Shown here: positions 26,017-36,642 of the stretch, in pieces
How the letters are laid out: the number at the start of each line of letters is the position of its first letter
Numbering within the stretch: the stretch's first letter is position 1
DNA from: Thiemannella venezuelensis
GTDB lineage: Bacteria; Actinomycetota; Actinomycetes; Streptosporangiales; Streptosporangiaceae
Direction: 5' to 3'
Assembly (NCBI RefSeq): GCF_014203605.1
Contig: NZ_JACHJJ010000001.1
Span: 310,001 to 374,000 of the forward strand
DNA length: 64,000 bases
Position numbers and translations under genes: made by a program
The notes under the pieces: generated by a model
The model's input: only the letters and a program-made list of their open reading frames with translations
What the model was told of the DNA's origin: nothing
Database searches by the model: none

Positions 26017-26772
26017 ATGACCACCGTCGCGCTCGGACCCCTACCGGCATCGGGTGAACGCGTCCGAGGACTGCTCACCGTCGCCGTGAGCCTGCTCATC
26101 TTCGTGCCGCTGACCGTGCTCGGCGCCGCCATCGGCTGGCCGGCCTCGCTCGGCGACCCCGCCGAGACCGCATTGCCCCGGCTGCTCGAGAACGAGCTGC
26201 CGACCCGGCTGGGATATCTCGTGTACCTCGCCTACAGCGTCGCCTTCCTCCCGGCCGCCGTCGGCGTCTCGCTGTGGCGGAGGCAGGGGCCGGTCACGGT
26301 CGCCGTCTGGATCGCCGTCGGCGCCGCCGCCGCGTCCGCCCTCGCCCGGACGGTCGGGATCACGCGATGGCTGTCCACCGCGTTCCCGCTGGCCGAGCAG
26401 TGGCGGCGGAACCCGTCGCAGGCGACGAGAGAGGCGATCGCCGTCCAGTTCGGCACCCTGAACGACTTCGGCGGCGCCATCGGCGAGATCCTCGGGGTCA
26501 GCGTCTTCGCCGCGCTGTGGCTGGCCGCCACGATCGCCGGGCCGGGCCTGCCCCGGTGGGCCCGCCGCGCCGGTGTCCCCGTCGTCGTCCTGGTCGCCGC
26601 CCCGGCCGTCGAGCTGGCGGGCGTCGACTCCGGCGCCCTGGTCAGCCTGTCCAGCGCCTCGATCACCCTGTGGCTGGCCGCCGTCGGCGTCGCGATGGCG
26701 CGAGGCCGCGCCGATCGGGGGCGCGGCGCCGGGAGCGCGCAGGGCCGCGCTCCTCTGCCGGGCGGGCGGTGA
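26017..26772 (+). CDS. DUF4386-like integral membrane protein
   Basis: A 251-residue protein with about six hydrophobic segments, the first LLTVAVSLLIFVPLTVLGAA near residue 20. The N-terminus, the loop between helices 1 and 2 and the FGTLNDFGGAIGE segment resemble DUF4386 proteins. AAGGAAA precedes the ATG at 26017. It is probably controlled by the divergent TetR protein. No function is known for the family. Confidence 0.72.
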   Translation: MTTVALGPLPASGERVRGLLTVAVSLLIFVPLTVLGAAIGWPASLGDPAETALPRLLENELPTRLGYLVYLAYSVAFLPAAVGVSLWRRQGPVTVAVWIAVGAAAASALARTVGITRWLSTAFPLAEQWRRNPSQATREAIAVQFGTLNDFGGAIGEILGVSVFAALWLAATIAGPGLPRWARRAGVPVVVLVAAPAVELAGVDSGALVSLSSASITLWLAAVGVAMARGRADRGRGAGSAQGRAPLPGGR

Positions 26773-26801
26773 CGGGCCGCCCGCAGGAACGCCCGGTCCC
26801 G

Positions 26802-27482
26802 CTAGCGGGAGCGGTTGTGCAGGCGCTCGATGTCCATGATGACCACGGCCTTGGCCTCGATGCGCAGCCAGCCGCGCTGGGCGAAGTCGGCCAGGGCCTT
26901 GTTCACGGTCTCGCGCGAGGCCCCGACGAGCTGGGCCAGCTCCTCCTGGGTGAGGTCGTGGTGGACCCGGACGCCGTCGTCGACCTTCTGGCCGAAGCGG
27001 TCGGCCAGGTCGAGCAGGGCCTTGGCGACCCGGCCGGGGACGTCGGTGAAGACCAGGTCGGCCAGCACGTCGTTGGTACGGCGCAGCCGCTGGGCCAGGG
27101 CGCGCAGCAGGTGCAGGGCGACCTCGGGGCGGCCGGTCAGCCAGGGGCGCAGGTCGTCGTGGCCGAGCCCGGCGAGCCGGACGTCGGTCAGGGCGATGGC
27201 GGAGGCCGTACGGGGGCGGGGGTCGAACAGCGAGAGCTCGCCGAACATCTCGCTCGGCCCGAGCACGCTGAGCAGGTTCTCCCGGCCGTCGGGCGCGGTC
27301 CTGGAGAGCTTGATCTTGCCTTCGAGGACGACGTAGAGCCGGTCGCCGGTCTCGTTCTCGCTGAAGAGGGTCTGTCCCTTGGAGAGCCGGATCTCGGAGA
27401 TGCTCGTGCGCAGGGCGGCGGCGCCCTCACGGTCGAGTGCGGCGAAGAGAGGGGCCTTGCCCAGCACGTCTTCGGTGTTCAC
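26802..27482 (-). CDS. crp: Crp/Fnr family regulator (Crp orthologue)
   Basis: A 226-residue cAMP-receptor-type regulator. The cyclic-nucleotide fold (about 10-125) has GDRLYVVLEGKIKL, FGELSLFDPRPRTASAIA (the phosphate-binding cassette), a C helix and a winged HTH with LTQEELAQLVGASRETVNKAL. AAGGAGG lies five bases before the GTG at 27482. Placement just upstream of and divergent from nth matches crp in Streptomyces and Rv3676 in Mycobacterium, by recall, where it controls development or metabolism. Confidence 0.93.
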   Translation of the reverse strand: MNTEDVLGKAPLFAALDREGAAALRTSISEIRLSKGQTLFSENETGDRLYVVLEGKIKLSRTAPDGRENLLSVLGPSEMFGELSLFDPRPRTASAIALTDVRLAGLGHDDLRPWLTGRPEVALHLLRALAQRLRRTNDVLADLVFTDVPGRVAKALLDLADRFGQKVDDGVRVHHDLTQEELAQLVGASRETVNKALADFAQRGWLRIEAKAVVIMDIERLHNRSR

Positions 27483-27644
27483 GATGCCTCCTTGTTCACG
27501 GCTGACCTGTCGCCGGCCGGTTCGCCGCACTCATGTGGTGCTGTCGCGAACGCCGCGTTCTCCATCCCCGGTATCCGCAACAGCCATTGTGACCCATCCC
27601 ACCGCCCGCTCTCCAAGGGCCCCGTGGGAACGGACGGGAGCGCA

Positions 27645-27650
27645 TAAGGT
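27645..27650 (+). promoter_or_regulatory. -10 box of nth, leaderless start
   Basis: TAAGGT, six bases before the nth ATG, with no ribosome site. Confidence 0.5.
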
Positions 27651-27656
27651 GTCGGA

Positions 27657-28376
27657 ATGCCCCGTGAAGACAGTCCGGCGGGCGAGTCCCGGCTGGCGCT
27701 GGTCCGCCGCGCCCGGCGGATGGACCGGATCCTGGCGGAGACCTACCCCGACGCGCACTGCGAGCTCGACTTCGGCGACCCGCTGCAGTTGCTCGTCGCC
27801 ACGATCCTGTCCGCGCAGTGCACCGACAAGCGGGTCAACATGGTCACACCCGCACTTTTTGCGAAATATAAGTCTGCGGAAGACTACGCCGGGGCGGACC
27901 GGGCCGAGCTGGAGGAGGTCATCCGGTCCACCGGGTTCTTCCGGGCCAAGGCCGGCAGCATCATCGGCATGGCCCAGACCCTGTGCGACCGCCACGGCGG
28001 GGAGGTCCCGGGAAGGCTGAAGGACCTCGTGGCGCTGCCGGGCGTCGGGCGCAAGACCGCCAACGTGGTCCTCGGCAACGCCTTCGGCGTCCCGGGGATC
28101 ACCGTGGACACCCACTTCCAGCGGCTCGTCCGCCGGTTCGGCTGGACCGCGGAGACGGACCCCGTCAAGATCGAGCAGGTCGTCGGCGGATTGATCCCGA
28201 AGCGGGACTGGACGATGGCCTCCCACCGCCTGATCTGGCACGGCCGCCGCATCTGCCACGCGCGCAGGCCCGCCTGCGGCGCCTGCCCGCTGGCCGCCCT
28301 CTGCCCGGCGTACGGCACCGGCCCCGCGGACCCCGCCGAGGCCGCGAAGCTGGTCCGCCCGGGCCCGTTCTCGTAG
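27657..28376 (+). CDS. nth: Endonuclease III
   Basis: A 239-residue base-excision repair glycosylase/AP lyase acting on oxidised pyrimidines. It has the helix-hairpin-helix [16 protein letters not shown] with the catalytic Lys, the catalytic Asp in TVDTHFQR, and the [4Fe-4S] ligand set [17 protein letters not shown] (C-x6-C-x2-C-x5-C). The N-terminus is about 25 residues longer than in E. coli, as usual in actinobacteria. The mRNA is probably leaderless. Confidence 0.97.
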   Translation: MPREDSPAGESRLALVRRARRMDRILAETYPDAHCELDFGDPLQLLVATILSAQCTDKRVNMVTPALFAKYKSAEDYAGADRAELEEVIRSTGFFRAKAGSIIGMAQTLCDRHGGEVPGRLKDLVALPGVGRKTANVVLGNAFGVPGITVDTHFQRLVRRFGWTAETDPVKIEQVVGGLIPKRDWTMASHRLIWHGRRICHARRPACGACPLAALCPAYGTGPADPAEAAKLVRPGPFS

Positions 28377-28489
28377 CCCCGGCCGGGCCGGCGGGCGTCC
28401 GCGGACCTGGAGAACCGGGCCGGCCGGGACCGCGAGCCCGGGAAGCACCGGCGGGCGACGCCGTGTTGGAGAGCATCGGAGGTGTGATC

Positions 28490-29134
28490 GTGGAAGTGCC
28501 TGGATGGTTGGAGACGCTGGCCGAGCGGGCCGCGAGGGCGACGGTTCCCGCGGAGCTGCGCCCGCCCCGGTCCGGAGGGCGGCCGGCCGCTGTTCTGCTG
28601 CTGTTCGGCGAGGGGCCGCTCGGCCCCGACGTGCTGCTGATCCAGCGCAGCTCGCGGGGGCGGCGGCACGCCGGGCAGCCCGCCTTCCCCGGTGGGGGAG
28701 TCGACCCCGCCGACGGCGGCCCGGTCGCCGCCGCGCTGCGCGAGGCGGAGGAGGAGACCGGCCTCGACCCGGCAGGCGTCCACGTGGTCGGCACCATGCC
28801 CGAGCTGTACGTCTGGCGCAGCGACAACCGGGTCACCCCGGTCATCGGCTGGTGGCACACGCCCTCGGCCGTGCACGCGGCCTCGCCCGACGAGGTGGAG
28901 GCGGTGGAGCGGGTCCCGATCGCCGAGCTGGTCGACCCGGCCAACCGGCTCAGGCTGAGGCACCCGAGCGGCTACTCCGGGCCCGCGTTCCGGGTGCGGA
29001 ACCTGCTGGTCTGGGGGTTCACCGCGGGCGTGCTCGACGGGGTCCTCGCCGACTCCGGCTTCGCGCTCCCGTGGGACGCGTCACGGGTCGAGGACCTCCC
29101 GCCCGACGTCCTGGACCTCGCCTCCCGCGGCTAG
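28490..29134 (+). CDS. NUDIX hydrolase, CoA pyrophosphatase-like
   Basis: A 214-residue protein with an intact Nudix box, GGGVDPADGG...AALREAEEETGLDP, and the preceding CoA-pyrophosphatase pattern LIQRSSRGRRHAGQPAFPGG (UPF0035: LLTxRxxxxRxHxGQxxFPGG). It likely cleaves coenzyme A or related dinucleotides. GGAGG lies seven bases before the GTG at 28490. Its stop overlaps head-on with the stop of the convergent HEAT-repeat gene in a shared CTAG. Confidence 0.9.
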   Translation: MEVPGWLETLAERAARATVPAELRPPRSGGRPAAVLLLFGEGPLGPDVLLIQRSSRGRRHAGQPAFPGGGVDPADGGPVAAALREAEEETGLDPAGVHVVGTMPELYVWRSDNRVTPVIGWWHTPSAVHAASPDEVEAVERVPIAELVDPANRLRLRHPSGYSGPAFRVRNLLVWGFTAGVLDGVLADSGFALPWDASRVEDLPPDVLDLASRG

Positions 29135-29712
29135 CCGGCGCGGCCGGCGCCGGGCGACCGGCCCGGCTCCGCGCCGGCTCCCCCGTTCTCCGCGGGCGGG
29201 GAGCCGCCGACCAGGGCCATCCCGAGGCAGGCCCAGTCGGCGACGTCGTCGTCGGGGTCCGCGGCCAGGCGGCGCAGCGCGGCCAGCCCCGCCGGGTCGG
29301 GCGGGCTGCCGACGATGTTCGGCAGCGCGTAGGCGGCGCCGTACCGGACACCGGCGTCGGGGTGCTCGGACAGCGTGATCACCGAGGGCAGCGCGCGGGG
29401 GTCGCGCAGGTGGCCGAAGGCGATCAGCACCGAGTAGAGCACCATCGGGTCGTCCTCGCTGGCGGCCAGGTAGCGCAGCACCGGCAGGCTCCGGTCGGTG
29501 AAGCCGAGCCCGGCGAGGACGTCGATCCCGAGCATGCGCTCGGCCGCGCTCCCGCCCCCGCACAGCCGCCGCGCCGCGGTGAAGGTCTCCAGATCGGCGC
29601 GCTCGTGCAGGGCGGTGATCGCCTGCCAGCGGGCCGTACCGTCCTGGTCCGGGTCCCGCAGGGCCTCCTCGATCAGCGAGGAGACGGGCACCGGTCCCCC
29701 GATCGTCGCCAT
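29131..29712 (-). CDS. HEAT-repeat protein
   Basis: A 193-residue protein made of about five HEAT-like helical repeats (for example DVLAGLGFTDRSLPVLRYLA, SVLIAFGHLRDPRALPSVI and GAAYALPNIV), with a Gly/Ala/Pro-rich tail. This is a protein-binding scaffold; no catalytic residues are evident. The ATG at 29712 is divergent from the marP-like gene. Confidence 0.8.
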   Translation of the reverse strand: MATIGGPVPVSSLIEEALRDPDQDGTARWQAITALHERADLETFTAARRLCGGGSAAERMLGIDVLAGLGFTDRSLPVLRYLAASEDDPMVLYSVLIAFGHLRDPRALPSVITLSEHPDAGVRYGAAYALPNIVGSPPDPAGLAALRRLAADPDDDVADWACLGMALVGGSPPAENGGAGAEPGRSPGAGRAG

Positions 29713-29773
29713 GAGGCCACGATAACCAGCACGCGGCCGCCGGAAGGAGTGCACGCGCGGCGCGGCGGCTGGA

Positions 29774-29779
29774 TACCTT
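29774..29779 (+). promoter_or_regulatory. -10 box of the marP-like gene, leaderless start
   Basis: TACCTT, six bases before the GTG at 29786. Confidence 0.45.
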
Positions 29780-29785
29780 AAAGGG

Positions 29786-30979
29786 GTGAGCGGTGATCTC
29801 CTCGACCTCGTCCTGATCGCGTTGATGGTGGCCTTCGCCGTGTCGGGATACCGGCAGGGGTTCATCATCGGCGCGTTGAGCTTCGTCGGGTTCGTCGGCG
29901 GCGTGCTGCTGGGCGTCTTCATCGCGCCCCCGATCGCCGAGGCCGTGGTCGACGGCGACACCGAGCGGGCGCTGCTCGCCATCGTGATCGTCTTCCTCAC
30001 CGCCATCGTCAGCCAGTTCGCGTCCTCGACGATCGGCGCGGTGGTCCGCAGCCACGTCACCTGGGAGCCGGCGAAGGTCGTCGACGCGGTCGGCGGCACG
30101 TTCGCCAGCGCCATGGCGGTGCTGATCGTCGCCTGGTTCATCGGCTCGCTGTTCGCCTCCTCGCCGTTCACGCTGATCAGTGAGCAGGTCAACAAGTCGC
30201 TGCTGCTGGGCGCCGTCGACCAGGCGATCCCCCAGGCGGCCAAGGACATCCAGAAGCCGATCAAGAACTTCATCGACACGTCGGGCTTCCCGCAGGTGTT
30301 CGAGAACATCGGGGCCGCCCAGTTCGTCGACGTGCCCCCGCCCGACCAGAGCACCTCCACGAGCCCGGAGCTGGCCCGCGCCCGCAAGGGCATCGTCAAG
30401 GTCCAGGGCGTCGCGTCGAGCTGCCGGCGGCACATCGAGGGCACCGGGTTCGTCTACGCGCCGAACAAGATCATGACCAACGCCCACGTGGTCGCCGGGG
30501 TGAACCAGGACCTCTCGGTCGTCGACTACCGCAACAACGTCCGCCCGGCCAGGGTCGTGCTCTACAACCCCGACCGGGACATCGCGATCCTGCACGTCGC
30601 CGACCTGAACCTGCCGCTCCTGAGGTTCGACGGCACCGCCTCCAAAGGCGACGACGCGATCGTGGCGGGCTTCCCGCACGGGAAGGGCTACACCCTCGAC
30701 CCCGCCCGCATCCGGACCCGCCAGCGGGCCGTGGGCTCCGACATCTACGAGAGCAAGACGGTCAACCGCGACGTCTACTCGATCCGCGGCCTGGTCCGGC
30801 CCGGCAACTCCGGCGGGCCGCTGCTCACCCCCGACGGCCGGGTCTACGGCGTGGTCTTCGCCGCCGCGCTCGACCAGCAGGAGACCGGTTACGTCCTCAC
30901 CGCCGGTGAGGTCGCCCCGGACGCCGACGACGGCTCCCGGCTGTCCAACCGGGTGGACACCCAGGAGTGCGACCACTGA
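29786..30979 (+). CDS. MarP-type membrane serine protease
   Basis: A 397-residue protein with an N-terminal CvpA-like four-helix membrane domain (about 1-150) and a C-terminal trypsin-like protease (about 205-385). The triad is visible in TNAHVVAG (His), NPDRDIAIL (Asp) and RPGNSGGPL (Ser). Two cysteines, one at the start of the protease domain and one at the C-terminal end (QECDH), fit the disulphide of mycobacterial MarP (Rv3671c). Gene neighbours nth, NUDIX and crp match the same locus. Role inferred: periplasmic acid or oxidative stress resistance. Confidence 0.93.
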   Translation: MSGDLLDLVLIALMVAFAVSGYRQGFIIGALSFVGFVGGVLLGVFIAPPIAEAVVDGDTERALLAIVIVFLTAIVSQFASSTIGAVVRSHVTWEPAKVVDAVGGTFASAMAVLIVAWFIGSLFASSPFTLISEQVNKSLLLGAVDQAIPQAAKDIQKPIKNFIDTSGFPQVFENIGAAQFVDVPPPDQSTSTSPELARARKGIVKVQGVASSCRRHIEGTGFVYAPNKIMTNAHVVAGVNQDLSVVDYRNNVRPARVVLYNPDRDIAILHVADLNLPLLRFDGTASKGDDAIVAGFPHGKGYTLDPARIRTRQRAVGSDIYESKTVNRDVYSIRGLVRPGNSGGPLLTPDGRVYGVVFAAALDQQETGYVLTAGEVAPDADDGSRLSNRVDTQECDH

Positions 30980-30982
30980 CCC

Positions 30983-31477
30983 CTACAGCAGGGCTCTGAT
31001 CCCGGCGATCGCCACCGCGGCGTCCAGGCCCGACGGCTCCCGTGCGGCCAGTTCCCGGGCCGCCCGGGCGAGCGTCCCGTACGGCGCGCCGTACCGGCCG
31101 ATCCGGTCGGCGCCGCGCGCCAGCAGCGCCGAGGCACCGCGCGGGTTGCCCCGCTGCAGGTGGGTGAGGCCGACGCAGATCTGCGCGAGCCCCTGCCAGA
31201 GCTCCCGCTCCTCGGCCGGGCCGGTCTTCCAGCGCGCCTCCAGCACCTCGTGCGCGTGGAAGGGCCGCTCCTCGCCGAGCAGGCGGCGCGCCTCGGCGAG
31301 CGCCTCCGCGGCGTCCGGGGCGTAGTCGTCGGGGATCCGCTCCACCCCCTCGGCGCCGTGCGGCAGGGGGCGCCCGAAGGCGTCCCGGGGCCGCTGGTTG
31401 CGGGCGCGCCCGTCCGGGTCGCGGTCCCTGGAGGGCGTCGGGCCCTCCGCGCGGGCGCCGGGGCCGCCGGAGGTCAC
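30983..31477 (-). CDS. DUF309 domain protein
   Basis: A 164-residue protein whose C-terminal half has the DUF309 helical motif FHAHEVLEARWKTGPAEERELWQGL, here split for length at EARW. The N-terminal 45 residues are Arg/Pro-rich and probably disordered. The GTG start overlaps the stop of the epoxide-hydrolase-like gene (GTGA). Function unknown. Confidence 0.85.
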   Translation of the reverse strand: MTSGGPGARAEGPTPSRDRDPDGRARNQRPRDAFGRPLPHGAEGVERIPDDYAPDAAEALAEARRLLGEERPFHAHEVLEARWKTGPAEERELWQGLAQICVGLTHLQRGNPRGASALLARGADRIGRYGAPYGTLARAARELAAREPSGLDAAVAIAGIRALL

Positions 31478-32397
31478 CGGTCGGGCTCCTCGTCGGCGAG
31501 CCAGCCGATCAGCTCGGCGTCGAAGACCTCGGGCCGCTCCTCGTGCGGGAAGTGCCCGGCGCCCTCGACCAGCCGCCACCGGTAGGGGGCGGCCACGTAG
31601 CGGCCGGAGCCCTGGGCGGTGCGCGGCAGCATGCGCCCGTCGAGCGCGCCGTGCAGCTGCAGCGTGGGCGTCTCGATCTCCGCGCGCATGGTCCTGGCGT
31701 AGCGCAGCCCGTCCGGGCGGAACTGCGAGCGGGCGAACCAGCGGTGGTACTCCAGCGCGCAGTGCGAGACGTTGGGGACGCGGAACGCCTCGCGGTAGGT
31801 CCGCGAGACCTCCTCCTCCGGCCATCCGGGCCCGGACCACTCCCGCAGGAACCTGCCGACCAGGGCGGCGCCGGCGGCGGTCAGCCGGCGCTCGGGCAGG
31901 ATCGGCAGCTGGAAGCCGAGCGCGTGGCGGCTCGCCCTGAGCTGGCCGAACGGCTCCGAACGCAGCGCGGAGCGGAGCCGGAGCGGGTGCGGCGCCGAGA
32001 CCGGGACCAGCCGCCGGACCACCTTGGGGTCCAGGACGGCCATCGTCCAGGCCACCAGGCCGCCCCAGTCGTGACCGACGACCGTGGCCCCGGTCTCGCC
32101 CAGCGCGCGGACCAGCCCGGCCGCGTCGGCGGCCAGGGCGGGCAGGTCGTAGCCGCGCGGCGACTTGTCGCTCCCGCCGTAGCCGCGCAGGTCGACGGCC
32201 ACGGCGCGGTATCCCGCCGCGGGCAGGGAGACGAGCTGGTGGCGCCAGCTCCACCAGAACTGGGGGAAGCCGTGCAGCAGCAGCACGAGCGGGCCCTCGC
32301 CGGCCTCCACGACATGGAAGCGGGTGCCGCGTGCGTGCACGGAGCGGTGGGTCCACGGGCCCTCGGCCCGGATCACGGACTCCTCGGACTGGTTCAC
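31474..32397 (-). CDS. Alpha/beta hydrolase, epoxide hydrolase-like
   Basis: A 307-residue hydrolase with HGFPQFWWSWRHQL (oxyanion HGxP), the nucleophile elbow GHDWGG with Asp in place of Ser, a helical cap containing Tyr residues, and the C-terminal His in GAGHFPHEERPE. An Asp nucleophile with HGFP marks epoxide hydrolases or haloalkane dehalogenases. GTGA overlap couples it to the holin-X gene upstream and to the DUF309 gene downstream. Confidence 0.88.
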   Translation of the reverse strand: MNQSEESVIRAEGPWTHRSVHARGTRFHVVEAGEGPLVLLLHGFPQFWWSWRHQLVSLPAAGYRAVAVDLRGYGGSDKSPRGYDLPALAADAAGLVRALGETGATVVGHDWGGLVAWTMAVLDPKVVRRLVPVSAPHPLRLRSALRSEPFGQLRASRHALGFQLPILPERRLTAAGAALVGRFLREWSGPGWPEEEVSRTYREAFRVPNVSHCALEYHRWFARSQFRPDGLRYARTMRAEIETPTLQLHGALDGRMLPRTAQGSGRYVAAPYRWRLVEGAGHFPHEERPEVFDAELIGWLADEEPDR

Positions 32398-32873
32398 TTC
32401 TCCGGACTCACCGACTCCCGGTGTGAGCCGAGCCGACCGGCGGTGGGCGGCGCGGGGACGGCGGCGGGGGCGGATTCGCTCTCGCCGCTCTTCAGGTGCT
32501 TCAGCGAGCGGATCGTCCGCCTCATTCCCGTGAGTCCCTTGAACCGCCGCACGCCGATGAAGACCAGCAGACCGGCGAGGATCACGTAGAAGCCGGTGAC
32601 GGTGCCGAAGGCGGCGACCTCCGGCCAGTCGAACACGGCCACCAGGGCGTAGGCGATGACGAACGAGATGAGGATCAGGCACAGGTGGGCGATGAACGCC
32701 GCGGCGGCGAACAGCCCCACCGCCATGCCGACCCGCTTGGCGTCGAACCTGAACTCGGCCTTGGCCAGCTCGATCTCCGCGCGGACCAGGGTGGAGAGCT
32801 GTCCGGTGGCCGCGGCGACCAGGGCGCCCAGCGACTCCTCCTGCTGCGGCTCCGTGGCCGGATTCTGCGTCAT
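32394..32873 (-). CDS. Actinobacterial holin-X (phage holin superfamily III-like) membrane protein
   Basis: A 159-residue protein with an N-terminal amphipathic segment (SLGALVAAATGQLSTLVRAE), two strong membrane helices (about 50-75 and 85-108) and a basic tail. This matches the Phage_holin_3_6 / DUF1469 family, which despite its name is a chromosomal housekeeping membrane protein in actinobacteria. It lies nine bases downstream of nhaA. Confidence 0.85.
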   Translation of the reverse strand: MTQNPATEPQQEESLGALVAAATGQLSTLVRAEIELAKAEFRFDAKRVGMAVGLFAAAAFIAHLCLILISFVIAYALVAVFDWPEVAAFGTVTGFYVILAGLLVFIGVRRFKGLTGMRRTIRSLKHLKSGESESAPAAVPAPPTAGRLGSHRESVSPEK

Positions 32874-32882
32874 GAACGTCTC

Positions 32883-34124
32883 CTATCGAGCGCGGGTGAC
32901 AACATCATCCTGCGCGTTGAGGTGTTTGCGCACGCGCACCCTGAGCAGGACCGCCGCCAGAACCGAGGCGGTGAGGCTCGCCGCGAGCACGCCGGTGGTC
33001 ACCGCGGCCGCCCTTTCAGGATCATCGCCGAAGGCGAGACCGCCGATGAGCAGCGACACGGTGAACCCGACTCCGGCCAGTATCGACACCGCGGCCATGT
33101 CCCGCCAGTGCAGTTCCTCGGAGAGTCTCGCCAGGCCGAGCCGTACGGCCAGCCACGCCCCGCCGAAGACGCCGAGGAACTTTCCGGCGACCAGACCGGC
33201 GATCACACCGAGGACGACCCTGTCGCCGGCGACCGCGCCGAGGCTGCCGGCGTCGAGGACCACCCCGGCGGAGAGGAAGGCGAAGACCGGGACCGCGAAG
33301 CCCGCCGAGACCGGCCGGAGGCGGTGGTCGGCCCGTTCGGCGGGGGAGCTCTCCTCGCCGGGGCCGCTGTGCACGCGGGTCATGAGGCCGAGTGCTACCC
33401 CGGCGACGGTCGCGTGAACGCCGCTGATCTCCACGAGGTACCAGGCGAGGACGGCCAGCGGAACGTAGATCCACGCTCCCCGGACCCGCCTGGCCTGCAG
33501 CAGGCCGTACAGGGCGATGACCGCCGCCCCGGCGGCCAGGGCGAGGAGGTTCAGGTGGTCGGTGAAGAAGACGGCGATGATGGTGATCGCGCCGAGGTCG
33601 TCGACCACCGCGCTGGTCAGCAGGAACGCCCGCAGCGCGGCGGGCAGCGCGCTGGCCGTCACGGCCAGTACGGCCAGCGCGAACGCGATGTCGGTGGCGG
33701 TGGGGACCGCCCAGCCCCGGCCGGCCTGCGGCGCGCCCCAGCTCACCGCGAGGTAGACGAGGGCGGGCATGATCATCCCGGCGACGGCGGCGAGGACGGG
33801 CAGGGCCGCCTTGCGGAGGTTGGCGAGCTCGCCGTGGACGAACTCCTCCTTGACCTCGATGCCCGCGACGAAGAAGAAGATCGCCAGCAGGCCGTTCTGG
33901 GCCCACTTGTAGAGCTCGAGGTCGAGGTGGAGGGCGTGCGGGCCCACGACGGTGGTGCGCAGCGCCTCGTAGGAGTCGTGGGACACGTTGGCCCACACCA
34001 GCGCGGCGACCGTGGCCAGGAGCATGATGACGCCGCCCACGGTCTCGGCGCGGAGCGCCTCGGCGAGCTGGCGGGCGTAGCGGACGGTGGGCTGGAAAGG
34101 CCACAGTTCGGCGGCGCGGCGCAT
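32883..34124 (-). CDS. nhaA: Na+/H+ antiporter NhaA
   Basis: A 413-residue, 11-12-helix antiporter. Family markers include FFFVAGIEVKEEFVHGEL, PTATDIAFALAVLAV (with the paired Asp region) and SAVVDDLGAI, which holds the ion-binding Asp pair. GGAGG lies four bases before the ATG at 34124. First gene of an apparent operon with the holin-X, epoxide-hydrolase-like and DUF309 genes. Confidence 0.94.
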   Translation of the reverse strand: MRRAAELWPFQPTVRYARQLAEALRAETVGGVIMLLATVAALVWANVSHDSYEALRTTVVGPHALHLDLELYKWAQNGLLAIFFFVAGIEVKEEFVHGELANLRKAALPVLAAVAGMIMPALVYLAVSWGAPQAGRGWAVPTATDIAFALAVLAVTASALPAALRAFLLTSAVVDDLGAITIIAVFFTDHLNLLALAAGAAVIALYGLLQARRVRGAWIYVPLAVLAWYLVEISGVHATVAGVALGLMTRVHSGPGEESSPAERADHRLRPVSAGFAVPVFAFLSAGVVLDAGSLGAVAGDRVVLGVIAGLVAGKFLGVFGGAWLAVRLGLARLSEELHWRDMAAVSILAGVGFTVSLLIGGLAFGDDPERAAAVTTGVLAASLTASVLAAVLLRVRVRKHLNAQDDVVTRAR

Positions 34125-34260
34125 GGAACCTCCGGGTCTACGGCGGAGGTCGGTTCCCCCACCGGCCGACCAGACTTCCCGGCACACCTGCCCCAATCCT
34201 ACACAGACCACCCTAAATGATCTTTGCGGTGCCGGGGCGGACGGGAAGGGCCGCGCACGA

Positions 34261-34296
34261 GGAGGGGGTGCGGACCCGCGGGTCCGCGCCCCCTCC
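34261..34296 (-). terminator. Terminator of acs
   Basis: A 16-bp stem (34261-34276 with 34281-34296, one G-U pair) and a CGCG loop, just after the acs stop and before nhaA on the same strand. Confidence 0.75.
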
Positions 34297-34305
34297 GGGA
34301 GCAGG

Positions 34306-36291
<1,986 letters not shown>

Positions 36292-36392
36292 TACGCACTC
36301 CTTCTCGTACTGCTTGTCGGCTTTGGATGTGTCCCACTTCACCAGCCCGCAGGGGGCTGCCACAAGAGGTCTAGACAGGTCTGTACCAATCG

Positions 36393-36421
36393 GTGATGCG
36401 GGACGTGCGACTTCGCATCAC
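36393..36421. promoter_or_regulatory. Inverted repeat upstream of acs
   Basis: GTGATGCG and CGCATCAC, perfect 8-base arms with a 13-base spacer, about 100 bases before the acs start. A regulator site for acetate metabolism is possible. The rest of the 351-base gap between acs and the Fic-like gene holds short GCGGATTCC repeats (about 36563-36596) and a -10 box for the latter. Confidence 0.4.
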
Positions 36422-36628
36422 TTCTAACGCTCAGTAGTCATCGCGGAGGAAATGTTGTGATTCCGACACCATAGAAATGTAGAAGGCGTTATTCCAGCGC
36501 ATCTGGTACGGCTGTGCGCCGGATGGCCCGATGCGTTCGGTGAACGGTCGGGCGGCCGTTCTCCGGCGGATTCCCCGCGGATTCCCGGCGGATTCCACCG
36601 CGGCGTCGGGAGGCCGGTGACCGGCGGG

Positions 36629-36634
36629 TAGGGT
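36629..36634 (+). promoter_or_regulatory. -10 box of the Fic-like gene, leaderless start
   Basis: TAGGGT, eight bases before the GTG at 36643, without a ribosome site. Confidence 0.4.
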
Positions 36635-36642
36635 CGGGGACC

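Noticed and set aside
32394-32873. Prophage remnant suggested by the holin label
   Set aside because: The family is a chromosomal membrane protein coupled to nhaA and a hydrolase; no other phage genes occur.
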